64,000 nucleotides of DNA from JAJXWB01 sp964634325 (GCA_964634325.1 CAZWJF010000004.1:62001-126000); one strand, 5' to 3'; counted from the stretch's first letter, positions 35,897-43,812 are shown. Translations and numbers: made by a program. The notes: a model not told the origin generated them from the sequence alone.

Positions 35897-37384
35897 ATGA
35901 CTGCGCATGCCAAACCTTCGAAGCTGATCAAGGGCGCGACGGGCGACTGGGAAATCGTCGTCGGCATGGAGATACATGCGCAGGTGACGTCGAAGTCGAA
36001 GCTGTTCTCCGGCGCCTCGACGGAATTCGGCGGCGACCCGAATTCGCATGTCTCGCTGGTCGACGCAGCCATGCCCGGCATGTTGCCCGTCATCAACGAG
36101 GAATGCGTGAAGCAGGCCGTACGCACCGGCCTCGGCCTCAAGGCGCAGATCAACAGGCGTTCGATCTTCGACCGCAAGAACTATTTCTATCCCGATCTGC
36201 CGCAGGGTTATCAGATCTCCCAGTACAAGAGCCCGATCGTCGGCGAAGGCGAAGTGATCGTCGACGTGTCGCCGACCGAACAGATCAAGGTTGGCATCGA
36301 GCGGCTGCATCTCGAACAGGACGCCGGCAAATCGCTCCACGACCAGTCGCCGGATTCGAGCTTCGTCGATCTCAATCGGTCGGGCGTTGCGCTGATGGAG
36401 ATCGTCTCCAAGCCCGACATCCGTTCAGCGGAAGAGGCGCGCGCCTATGTGACGAAGCTGCGCACGATCCTGCGCTATCTCGGCACCTGCGACGGCAACA
36501 TGGAGCAGGGCTCCTTGCGCGCCGACGTGAACGTCTCCGTGCGTCGTCCTGGCGCGCCGTTCGGCACCCGCTGCGAAATCAAGAATGTGAACTCGATCCG
36601 CTTCATCGGTCAGGCGGTGGAGGTCGAGGCGCGTCGCCAGATCGGCATTCTCGAGGACGGCGGCGTCATCGATCAGGAGACGCGCCTGTTCGATCCTGCG
36701 CGCGGCGAAACGCGCGCGATGCGTTCGAAGGAAGAGGCGCACGACTATCGCTACTTCCCCGATCCGGATCTGTTGCCGCTCGAGTTCGATCAGGCTTTCG
36801 TCGACGAACTCGCCGCCGCGCTGCCGGAACTTCCGGACGCGAAGAAGGCGCGCTTCATGAGCGTCTACGGCCTGCCGTCCTACGACGCCGGCGTGCTGGT
36901 CTCCGATCGCGACGTCGCCGATTACTACGAGGCGTGCGTGACGGCAGGCGGCGCCAAGCGGGACGCGAAGGCGGTGGCCAACTGGGTGATGGGCGATCTC
37001 GCCGCGCTCGCCAACGCGTCCGGCCTCAGCGTCGCACAGACGCATGTGACGCCGCAGCGCGTCGCCGAGCTTGTCGACCTGATCGGCGAAGGCGTGATCT
37101 CCGGCAAGATCGCCAAGGATGTGCTGGCGCTGATGTTCGCCGACGAACGCGACGCGGGGCCGCGCGACATCGTCGAACGCCGCGGCCTGAAACAGGTGAC
37201 GGACACGGGCGCGATCGAAAGCGCGGTCGACGCGATCATCGCGGCCAATCCGGACAAGGTCGCGCAGGTCCAGGCGAAGCCGACCATGCTCGGCTGGTTT
37301 GTCGGACAGGTGATGAAGTCGACCGGCGGCAAGGCGAATCCGCAAGCCGTGAACGACATCCTGAAGGCCAAACTCGGTCTCTGA
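35897..37384 (+). CDS. gatB: Asp-tRNA(Asn)/Glu-tRNA(Gln) amidotransferase subunit B
   Basis: A 495-residue kinase-like subunit that activates the misacylated tRNA. N-terminal WEIVVGMEIHAQVTSKSKLF and YFYPDLPQGYQISQYKSPI are diagnostic, and the C-terminal YqeY-like tail domain (from about 390) ends NPQAVNDILKAKLGL. It has its own promoter region of about 250 bases shared with the divergent CHAD gene. Confidence 0.95.
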   Translation: MTAHAKPSKLIKGATGDWEIVVGMEIHAQVTSKSKLFSGASTEFGGDPNSHVSLVDAAMPGMLPVINEECVKQAVRTGLGLKAQINRRSIFDRKNYFYPDLPQGYQISQYKSPIVGEGEVIVDVSPTEQIKVGIERLHLEQDAGKSLHDQSPDSSFVDLNRSGVALMEIVSKPDIRSAEEARAYVTKLRTILRYLGTCDGNMEQGSLRADVNVSVRRPGAPFGTRCEIKNVNSIRFIGQAVEVEARRQIGILEDGGVIDQETRLFDPARGETRAMRSKEEAHDYRYFPDPDLLPLEFDQAFVDELAAALPELPDAKKARFMSVYGLPSYDAGVLVSDRDVADYYEACVTAGGAKRDAKAVANWVMGDLAALANASGLSVAQTHVTPQRVAELVDLIGEGVISGKIAKDVLALMFADERDAGPRDIVERRGLKQVTDTGAIESAVDAIIAANPDKVAQVQAKPTMLGWFVGQVMKSTGGKANPQAVNDILKAKLGL

Positions 37385-38040
37385 ACATCGCGGCGGCGTG
37401 CGAATCGCTTGATGCGATTCGCACGATTCGTTCGACTCGTTGTCGCGAGAACGCGATTTTGTGTCGAACGGACCAACTTTTTTCTTCTTCACACAAAAAA
37501 ATTTTCGCGTCTTTCGTCGCAACGCAGCACGATCGGCGGAGCGCTCACGCACATCGCGCGGCGATGGTCGCCGTTTGGATCGCACGCTTGTTCGAATCAG
37601 CTTTCAGAAGTGCGCAGCGCGACGACGCGAATGCTTGCGAGTGATTGCAGGGAATGTGCGCGCGAATTCGAGACTGAATTGAGCGCCGCGTGGAACGCCT
37701 AGAAAAATAAGGCGTTCCGGCATGTCACGCGGAGAGGCGGCGATGAACGGCGATCGTTCCGGGGCGGTCTGTAGAGCGTTTCGAGAGCGTTCGCCAGCCG
37801 GAAAGAACAAGCTGTGCGCGCTAGCGCGACAGCGCGCATGGCGGCTCTTTACCGGCGTTCGCGCAGCATTGCGCGAAGCTTTGCATGCGCCCTTCGAACG
37901 CGAATCTGAAGGCGTCGCGCGCTGTGCTTGCGAGTTCTGCTGAAGCGGCGCTCTTGCACCAGTGATTAACCACGCTACGGTAATCAAGCCTCTTGCCGGC
38001 TCGCGTGTTCCGCCGGCGAACTCGATAAGGGGACATCAAG
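37385..38040. other. Intergenic region between gatB and the histone-like gene
   Basis: 656 bases without a credible gene. It holds a hairpin after gatB (37400-37422), a run of T then A tracts around 37480-37505, and an inverted repeat GGAACGCC/GGCGTTCC (37692-37699 and 37711-37718, 11-base loop). Small open frames here have no ribosome sites or plausible composition. The promoter of the histone-like gene must lie in the last part. Confidence 0.5.
37400..37422 (+). terminator. Hairpin after gatB, possible terminator
   Basis: A 9-base-pair stem GCGAATCGC/GCGATTCGC with loop TTGAT begins 15 bases after the gatB stop. No T tract follows, so intrinsic termination is uncertain. Confidence 0.4.
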
Positions 38041-38331
38041 ATGGCGAAAGCAACCACGAAGCGTAAGCCGGCCGCCAAGAAAGTGGCCAAGAAAGGTGCG
38101 CGTAAGACTGCGTCGAAGAAGTCCGTCAAGAAGGCGGTGAAGAAGACGGCGCGCAAGGCCGCTTCGAAGAAGGTCGCCAAGAAGGCTGCCAAGAAGGCCG
38201 TCAAGAAGGGCGTGAAGAAAGCCGCCAAGAAGGGCGTCAAGAAAGCCGCCAAGAAGGGCGCCAAGAAGGCCGTCAAGCGTCGCGCTCCCGCCAAGAAGGC
38301 GGCTGCTCCGACCCCGGCCGAAGGCGCCTGA
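38041..38331 (+). CDS. Lysine/alanine-rich histone H1-like protein
   Basis: A 96-residue, extremely basic protein built from repeats of KKA, KKAVKK and KKGVKKAAKKG; almost all residues are Lys, Ala, Arg, Val, Gly, Ser and Thr. It resembles eukaryotic H1 C-terminal tails and bacterial H1-like nucleoid proteins (Hc1/BpH1/AlgP tail type), so DNA binding and compaction are likely. The last 12 residues (APTPAEGA end) are neutral. AAGGGG lies upstream of the ATG and a hairpin with a T-rich end follows, so it is a single-gene unit. Confidence 0.8.
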   Translation: MAKATTKRKPAAKKVAKKGARKTASKKSVKKAVKKTARKAASKKVAKKAAKKAVKKGVKKAAKKGVKKAAKKGAKKAVKRRAPAKKAAAPTPAEGA

Positions 38332-38396
38332 AGCGCTTTGAAGCGGGCGCAGCGATGCGCCCATTTCGATCGCGACGCAAATTGCGATCGGCTCTT

Positions 38397-38435
38397 ATGT
38401 CCTCCTGATCCAACGGGTCGGGAGGACATTTCATT
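38397..38435 (+). terminator. Terminator after the histone-like gene
   Basis: A 9-base-pair stem ATGTCCTCC/GGAGGACAT (38397-38405 and 38421-38429) is followed by TTCATTT. It lies between two convergent genes and could serve both. Confidence 0.6.
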
Positions 38436-38446
38436 TGGGGCTCGAC

Positions 38447-38812
38447 TCAGCGCGTGAGACAGCGTGTCGCGAATTCGCGCCAGCCGAGGTCGACTTCCTT
38501 GCCCGCCTTTTTCATCGCCTGCCATTCGCGGCCGCATTCGCTCATTCGCTGACGGCTCGCCTGCGGAAGCATCGGCGGATTGTCCGGGTCGAGCGGCGCT
38601 TCCTCCGATGACGGCATCGCGTTTTGTTGCGTCGGCGGAGCGACAGGCGTCGCCGGAGTCGCTTGCGGAATACGCAACGACTGGGGGCGGGGCGGGGGAA
38701 GAGGCGGATTGGCGATCTGCGCGCGCGCGGCGCCATGCGAACACGCGACGGCGAGCAACGCTGCGCCCAAGAGCGCAGGCGTCAGACGCAGGCCTCGTGC
38801 ATCACTGTTCAT
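38447..38812 (-). CDS. Hypothetical secreted protein
   Basis: A 121-residue protein with a signal peptide (core LTPALLGAALLAVACSHGAARA; a Cys near the cleavage site could make it a lipoprotein, but the context LLAVACS is only lipobox-like). A Pro-rich linker follows (PPLPPPRPQ, then PATPVAPP). The C-terminal MSECGREWQAMKKAGKEVDLGWREFATRCL has two Cys and a Trp pattern that recurs in small secreted Rhizobiales proteins. Function unknown. It converges with the histone-like gene. Confidence 0.65.
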   Translation of the reverse strand: MNSDARGLRLTPALLGAALLAVACSHGAARAQIANPPLPPPRPQSLRIPQATPATPVAPPTQQNAMPSSEEAPLDPDNPPMLPQASRQRMSECGREWQAMKKAGKEVDLGWREFATRCLTR

Positions 38813-38972
38813 CGCACCTTCGATCTCTGCGCGCCGCTGCGCAGGCGCGGGGCGGCGTCAGGGTTCCTTGCCATCGTTCGTCCCCACCGCGCAACCCGAG
38901 AAGCGTCGCTGCGCTCGGCCGCCAATACGCGGCGGCGATCGCAATGGATCGAGGTCGAGGGCGAGAGGCGAG

Positions 38973-39002
38973 GGGATGGCGGAGACGGAGGGATTCGAAC
39001 CC
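38973..39002 (-). repeat. Duplicated 3' end of tRNA-Ser
   Basis: Thirty bases identical to 39078-39107, covering the T arm, the 3' acceptor strand, CCA and a few bases beyond. The rest of a tRNA (5' acceptor strand, anticodon arm) is missing, so this is a fragment. Such fragments are left by integrases that target tRNA 3' ends, or by local duplication. Confidence 0.8.
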
Positions 39003-39081
39003 GCATGTTGCGTTCGCGCTCCTGGCTTCGCCAGGTCGCGAACGAATGAAATCGAGGGTTCGCCTCGCGAAGGATGCGGGA

Positions 39082-39172
39082 TGGCGGAGACGGAGGGATT
39101 CGAACCCTCGAAGCCCTTTTGGGGCTTGCTCATTTAGCAAACGAGTGCCTTCAGCCTCTCGGCCACGTCTCC
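39082..39172 (-). tRNA. tRNA-Ser (anticodon GCU)
   Basis: Minus-strand class II tRNA of 91 bases including the encoded CCA. The acceptor stem is GGAGACG/CGTCTCC with a G discriminator; the anticodon loop is TTGCTAA with anticodon GCT; the long variable arm pairs AGCCC with GGGCT; and the T arm holds GGTTCGAATCC. It reads AGC and AGU serine codons. Confidence 0.95.
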
Positions 39173-39343
39173 ATACGCGCCGGCGAGCCGCCATACGCGC
39201 ACGCGTGATATGCCCGAGGGGCGCGCGCTTGGCAAGCGCGCAATGCACGAGAAACGGCCTGTTTGGCGCGAGTTTTCAACGATTGCGCGTCATCGCCGCA
39301 GTCATGCGCCGAGCCGCGTTTCCGAGTGCTGTTCGGGCAAAGG

Positions 39344-39370
39344 AAAACCCCGGCGCTTTTGGCGCCGGGG
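39344..39370 (-). terminator. Intrinsic terminator of the left porin copy
   Basis: On the minus strand CCCCGGCGC/GCGCCGGGG with a five-base loop is followed by TTTT. It lies 27 bases past the porin stop and is identical to the terminator of the right copy (43781-43812). Confidence 0.9.
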
Positions 39371-39397
39371 TCGAAAGCGTTTCGGATCTCAGGGAGA

Positions 39398-41064
39398 TCA
39401 GAAGGCGCGGTACATGCGGATGCGGCCGCGGATGAGGTCCGCCTGGCTCTTGAAGGCCGGCAGGCCGTTGAGCGCCAGAGCGAGATCCGAGGCGAGGCCG
39501 ACCGGACGGCTGGTGATGCCGTGCTGCCAGGCGATTTCGCCGCCGATGCCGAAGTTCTTGACCGGATTCCACTCCAGGCCGGAGGCCAGGACGAATTCCT
39601 TGTAGTTGGTGAAGCCCGACAGGAAGCCGATGCTGCCCAGCGCGAGCGCGCCCGGAGCCGGGTTCGTCGCGGCGTCAGAGTACTTGACGGACCAGAAGCT
39701 GCCCGTGAGGGTCGAGCTGATGGTCGGCGTCCAGTAGTGACGCAGGGCGGCCGTGACCGCGAACGACGACGACTTGTCGCAGGAGCCGGAGTAGGTCCAG
39801 ACGCAGTCCACGTCAGCCGTGCCCGAGCCGTTGTAGCCGTTGCCCGACGAAACGCGCGCGCCGCCGACCGCCATGCCGTTGGCCCAGTTGAAGCCGTTGA
39901 CGAAGGCGAGGTTCGAACCGTCGACGTAGCCGATCGCGCCCTTGGCGTAGATCGCCTGCAGCCACAGCACGTCGCCCGGGGCGAGTATGTTGAGGTTGAA
40001 CTTCAGACCGCCGCCGACGGCGAAGCCGACCGAGTTCGTGCTGGCGAAGTTGCCGAGGCCCGAGAACGGACCGGGGACGCCGAGGAACAGCATACCGGCC
40101 GCAGTGCCGCCGGGAGCCGCGCCGCCGGTCGTGAACAGGCCCTGACGAACAGCGTGGATCGCGCCCATGATCTGGGCCGAACCCCACGGCTGGTCGACGC
40201 GCAGGTTGGCGACGATGTCAGGCAGACGGGTGCCGGTCAGCTGAGCCGACGGAACGCCGAGCGGGCTGGCGGCGATCGCGCCGGTGACCGGGTTGATGCC
40301 GAACAGGCCGGTGATGAAGCCCGGGATGCCCAGAGCGACGACCGAAGCGGTCTGGCTGCGGTGCGAAACCGAATCTTCGATCGACAGGGTTGCCGAGAAG
40401 CCGCCGCCGAACGTGGCGGTGTAGGCCAAAGCGTTGACCGTCTGGTTGGAGCCGCGCAGGCCGGTGTAGCCGACCGCGTCCGCATAGAAGTCGAACATCG
40501 ACTGGATGCGGCCCATCGTGAGACCGGCGAACTGGATGAACGCCTTGTTCAGGAAGGTGATTTCCTTCGCGGAGGCGTAGCTGCCGTAGCCCGTGTAAGC
40601 CGGAACGCCGGCGACAGCCTGAAGGTTCGCGCCGGTCGCGGAGACCTGGCCCGAGCCGAACTGGCTTTCCATGCGCAGGAACGCGCGGACCGTGCCCCAC
40701 GGGGACTGGGTGCGAGCGTCGAGCTCGAGACGGCCCATCGCGAGCCACGCCACCGCGTCGCGGTTGTTGCCGGGGACGTAGGCCGACGGAAGCGCGCCGC
40801 CGCCGACGATCTTGACAGCGCCCGTAGCAGCAGCGCCGGCGATCGCAGCGAAGGACGCCGCGCCAGCCGCATTGTAGCGGTCAGGCGTGTTGGAGACTTG
40901 CATGTCCGCGAGGACGAGGCCGCCGACGCGCAGGCAGGTGTCGGTGCCCGGGATGTAGAAGAAGCCGGCGCCGTAGGCGTCGCAAATCTTCACGTACTGA
41001 ACAGGGGCCGCCTTCCGCGTGGGAAGATCGGCGGCCTGAGCGCCCGCGACGGTTGCCAGAACCG
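39398..41064 (-). pseudogene. Porin (Porin_2 family), copy 1: no start codon, silent cassette
   Basis: An uninterrupted frame of 554 codons codes for an Omp2-like trimeric porin ending in the outer-membrane C-terminal Phe (IRMYRAF). It matches copy 2 from signal-peptide residue 14 (VLATVAGAQAADLPTRKAAP) onward. The frame continues a short way upstream to a TAA near 41145 but has no ATG, GTG or TTG before the signal sequence; the first possible start is GTG at 40993, inside the mature protein, which could not be exported. So the copy has no usable start, no complete signal peptide and no visible promoter, yet no decay in the frame. I read it as a silent cassette rather than an old pseudogene. 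Loops differ from copy 2 at FAAIAGAAATGAVKIVGG and INPVTGAIAASPLGV. The intergenic spacer could supply a start if inverted (see findings). Confidence 0.85.
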
Positions 41065-41155
41065 TTTGATATCGACCTGCGATCCCACTCGACGAATATC
41101 CGGCAAAAGCTCCGCTGAAGCCTTCATAATAGGCTGATTCTATGTGGGGTTAAGG

Positions 41156-41172
41156 CATGCATAGACCGCATG
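41156..41172. repeat. 17-base near-repeat, left copy
   Basis: CATGCATAGACCGCATG matches CATGCGTAGACCGCATG at 45421-45437 in the same orientation at 16 of 17 positions. Each is a hyphenated palindrome (arms CATGC(G/A) and CGCATG around TAGAC). The two sites flank the AT-rich spacer, porin copy 2 and the recombinase. Confidence 0.5.
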
Positions 41173-41301
41173 GCGTCGGGCTCGCGCAAATGCGATGGGC
41201 GCAATCCGGTCCTCGACATCCCGCGCTACGAAATTCGTATCGCGACAAGCTAGAGCGTTGTTATTCAATAAAATTATTCCCAATGGCCAGGCTTGCGCCA
41301 G

Positions 41302-41331
41302 AGATACGCGTTTCGATCCGTAAGATACGCG
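41302..41331. promoter_or_regulatory. Direct repeat, possible regulator binding site
   Basis: AGATACGCG occurs at 41302-41310 and 41323-41331, 21 bases (two helical turns) apart, upstream of porin copy 2. Spacing of this kind suits a dimeric activator or an OmpR-type regulator, but no regulator is identified. Confidence 0.35.
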
Positions 41332-41452
41332 AAGTCGTTCGCGGGATCGCGACAGGTGCGGCCATCTGAAGCGTAACAGGTATATATTGGTCGCGATCAT
41401 GGATGTATGGACAGTGATATAAGTAGTGAGTTCGCATATGCCGGATGTGTAC

Positions 41453-41473
41453 GACAATTGTGACAATTGTGTC
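41453..41473. promoter_or_regulatory. Tandem palindromic operator-like site
   Basis: GACAATTGT is repeated head to tail (41453-41461 and 41462-41470), each unit holding the palindrome ACAATTGT. It lies about 540 bases upstream of the porin start. Confidence 0.35.
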
Positions 41474-41998
41474 CGCCGGCAAGCGCTATTATACGAATAT
41501 CAAACACAGATATACGTTATTTGAACATCGCGTCGGATAATTGTCCTAAATTCGAATTTCGCCGTCGGAATGGGCGCCGGGGAATCGCAGCAAGCGCATT
41601 GAGCGTCGAGGCCCGAGTCGTCCGCGGGACGGTCCAGCTCCAGGCCGGACGCTCCGCCCGTCGAACACCGGGCGTTCTGTAAGCCGGCGCCTGCTCCGGG
41701 CCGCATTCTGGAAACTCTTGTTATTTCATATGGATAGAGCGATGTTGACGCGCTGCAGCAAAACTGTGGCGGGAATGCAACGCTCTGGGAGATATGGCCG
41801 TTTCGCCCCGGAATCGATTTCAACGGGGATCAAAAGAGAGGTATGAACAATCTGCGAGCAGGGCCCGTTCCACCCCGCTCGATGGGCGCACAGGCGAGGC
41901 ACGAGCTTCTCCCGTCCGTCTCGAGAGAAGTGGGGCCGGGGCCAAGAGTTCCGTTCGTAAGAAGAAAAGTTCCACCGCCCCGAGAGGGCTTTCTATCT

Positions 41999-42004
41999 GG
42001 AGGT
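41999..42004 (+). promoter_or_regulatory. Strong ribosome binding site of porin copy 2
   Basis: GGAGGT lies six bases before the ATG at 42011 and fixes that start. It is inside the spacer that could invert, so it would move with the start codon. Confidence 0.9.
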
Positions 42005-42010
42005 AACTAC

Positions 42011-43753
42011 ATGAAGGTCGCCAAGAGCCTTCTGCTTGGTTCCGCCGCGGTTCTGGCAACCGTCGCGGGCGCTCAGGCCGCCGATCTTCCCACGCGGAAG
42101 GCGGCCCCTGTTCAGTACGTGAAGATTTGCGACGCCTACGGCGCCGGCTTCTTCTACATCCCGGGCACGGACACCTGTCTGCGCGTCGGCGGCATGGTCC
42201 TCGCGGACATGGCCATCTCCAACACGCCTGACCGCTACAATGCGGCTGGCGCGACGATCTTCGGCTCGATCGCAGCCGGCAAGACCAGCTCGAACTTCAG
42301 TGGCAGTCCGTTCGTGACCGGCATCCCGGGCGCTGGCGGCGCGCTGCCGTCGGCCTACGTCCCCGGCACAAACCGTGACGCGGTTGCCTGGACCGCGCTC
42401 GGCCGCATCGAGCTCGACGCCCGCACCCAGTCCCCGTGGGGCACGGTCCGCGCCTTCCTGCGTCTCGAGAGCCAGTTCGGTTCGGGCGCGGTTGCTTCGA
42501 CCGGCGCAAACCTGCAGTCGGTCGCCGGCATTCCGGCTTACATGGGCTATGGCTCCTACGCTTCGGCCAAGGAAATCACCTATCTGAACAAGGCGTTCAT
42601 CCAGTTCGCCGGTCTCACGATGGGCCGCATCCAGTCGATGTTCGACTTCTATGCGGACGCGGTCGGCTACACCGGCCTGCGCGGCTCCAACCAGACGGTC
42701 AACGCACTGGCCTACACCGCCACCTTCGGCGGCGGCTTCTCGGCGACCCTCTCGGTTGAAGATTCGGTTTCGCACCGCAGCCAGACCGCCTCGGTCGTCG
42801 CTCTGGGCGTCCCGGGCTTCATCACCGGTACGGCTATCTTCAACCCGCTCGTCGGCGTCATCCTCCCGGGCGTGCCTCCCGCGGCTCTCACCGCCGCGAA
42901 TCTCGGCGCTCCGTCGGCTCAGCTGAACGGCACCCGCCTGCCTGACATCGTCGCCAACCTGCGTGTCGACCAGCCGTGGGGCTCCGCCCAGATCATGGGT
43001 GCGATCCACCAGATCCGTCAGGGTCTGAACACGCTCGGCGGCGCTGCTGCCGGCGGCATTATCATCGGCGGCGTCCCCGGTCCGTTCTCGGGTCTCGGCA
43101 ATCTCGCGAACTCGAACCAGATCGGCTTCGCGGTCGGCGGCGGCCTGAAGTTCAACCTCGACATGCTCGCCCCCGGCGACGTGCTGTGGCTGCAGGCGAT
43201 CTACGCCAAGGGCGCGATCGGCTACGTCAACGGCTCGAACCTCGCCTTCGTCAACGGCTTCAACTGGGCCAACGGCATGGCGGCTGGCGGCGCGCGCGTT
43301 TCGTCGGGCAACGGCTACAACGGCACGGGCACGACGGACGTGGACTGCGTCTGGACGTACGCTGGCGCTTGCGAGAAGTCGACGTCGTTCGCGGTCACGG
43401 CCGCCCTGCGTCACTACTGGACGCCGACCATCAGCTCGACCCTCACGGGCAGCTTCTGGAACGTCAAGTACACGGATAATGCGGTCAATCCGGCTCCGGG
43501 CGCTCTCGCTCTCGGCAGCATTGGCTTCATCTCCGGCTTCACCAACTACAAGGAATTCACCCTGGCCACCGGCCTGGAGTGGAACCCGGTCAAGAACTTC
43601 GGCATCGGCGGCGAAATCGCCTGGCAGCACGGCGTCACCAGCCGTCCGGTCGGCCTCGCCTCGGATATCGCTCTTGTCATGCAGGGCCTGCCGGCCTTCA
43701 AGAGCCAGGCGGACCTCGTCCGCGGCCGTATCCGCATGTACCGCGCCTTCTGA
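42011..43753 (+). CDS. Porin (Porin_2 family), expressed copy 2
   Basis: A 580-residue outer-membrane porin of the alphaproteobacterial Omp2/Porin_2 family. A signal peptide of 24 residues (MKVAKSLLLGSAAVLATVAG, cleavage after AQA) leads to the typical ADLPTRKAAPVQYVKICDAYGAGFFYIPGTDTCLRVGG, where the first conserved Cys pair sits, then a 16-stranded barrel pattern ending in aromatic Phe (RIRMYRAF). It has GGAGGT, a start codon and a strong terminator, so this is the active copy in this assembly. It is read away from the near-identical copy 1. Loop segments unique to it are FGSIAAGKTSSNFSGSPFV, FNPLVGVILPGVPPAALTAA and RQGLNTLGGAAAGGIIIGG. Confidence 0.93.
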   Translation: MKVAKSLLLGSAAVLATVAGAQAADLPTRKAAPVQYVKICDAYGAGFFYIPGTDTCLRVGGMVLADMAISNTPDRYNAAGATIFGSIAAGKTSSNFSGSPFVTGIPGAGGALPSAYVPGTNRDAVAWTALGRIELDARTQSPWGTVRAFLRLESQFGSGAVASTGANLQSVAGIPAYMGYGSYASAKEITYLNKAFIQFAGLTMGRIQSMFDFYADAVGYTGLRGSNQTVNALAYTATFGGGFSATLSVEDSVSHRSQTASVVALGVPGFITGTAIFNPLVGVILPGVPPAALTAANLGAPSAQLNGTRLPDIVANLRVDQPWGSAQIMGAIHQIRQGLNTLGGAAAGGIIIGGVPGPFSGLGNLANSNQIGFAVGGGLKFNLDMLAPGDVLWLQAIYAKGAIGYVNGSNLAFVNGFNWANGMAAGGARVSSGNGYNGTGTTDVDCVWTYAGACEKSTSFAVTAALRHYWTPTISSTLTGSFWNVKYTDNAVNPAPGALALGSIGFISGFTNYKEFTLATGLEWNPVKNFGIGGEIAWQHGVTSRPVGLASDIALVMQGLPAFKSQADLVRGRIRMYRAF

Positions 43754-43812
43754 TCTCCCTGAGATCCGAAACGCTTTCGACCCCGGCGCCAAAAGCGCCG
43801 GGGTTTTCTTTT
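42048..43812 (+). repeat. Right arm of the porin inverted repeat
   Basis: Inverted counterpart of 39343-41064. Homology begins 37 bases after the porin ATG, inside the signal-peptide codons, and runs through the terminator. Outside both ends the sequences differ completely. Confidence 0.9.
43781..43812 (+). terminator. Intrinsic terminator of porin copy 2
   Basis: Stem CCCCGGCGC/GCGCCGGGG (43781-43789 and 43795-43803) is followed by TTTTCTTTT. Confidence 0.92.

Larger units (their letters stand above)
39343..41064 (-). repeat. Left arm of the porin inverted repeat
   Basis: This 1.7-kb segment is an inverted copy of 42048-43812, with high identity over the whole length including the terminator. 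The inner end is perfect for 121 bases (40944-41064 against 42048-42168). Differences cluster in three or four short regions that code for predicted porin loops. Confidence 0.9.
41065..42010. other. Spacer between the porin copies, with AT-rich core
   Basis: About 946 bases without a credible gene. From about 41210 to 41560 it is clearly AT-richer than its surroundings. It contains a 21-base-spaced direct repeat AGATACGCG (41302 and 41323), tandem ACAATTGT palindromes (41454-41470), and a GC-richer leader from about 41830 to the ATG of porin copy 2. The promoter of that gene must lie here. The frame at 41843 upstream of the porin ATG looks like non-coding leader. Confidence 0.6.

Noticed and set aside
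37400..37720. Small genes in the gatB to histone-like gap
   Set aside because: The frames are short, Arg/Ser-rich, lack ribosome sites and overlap hairpins.
38580..39137. Frames giving MAETEGFEPS-like or RRRRDSNP-like peptides
   Set aside because: These are well-known false proteins read through tRNA genes and their fragments.
39263..41137. Plus-strand frame of 624 codons over porin copy 1, and the similar minus-strand frame over copy 2
   Set aside because: They mirror each other because the porins are inverted copies. Both are antisense shadows, rich in Arg, Asp, Glu and Val.
41843..42010. 56-codon N-terminal extension of porin copy 2
   Set aside because: The extension is Pro/Arg-rich with no export signal, and GGAGGT plus a perfect signal peptide fix the start at 42011.
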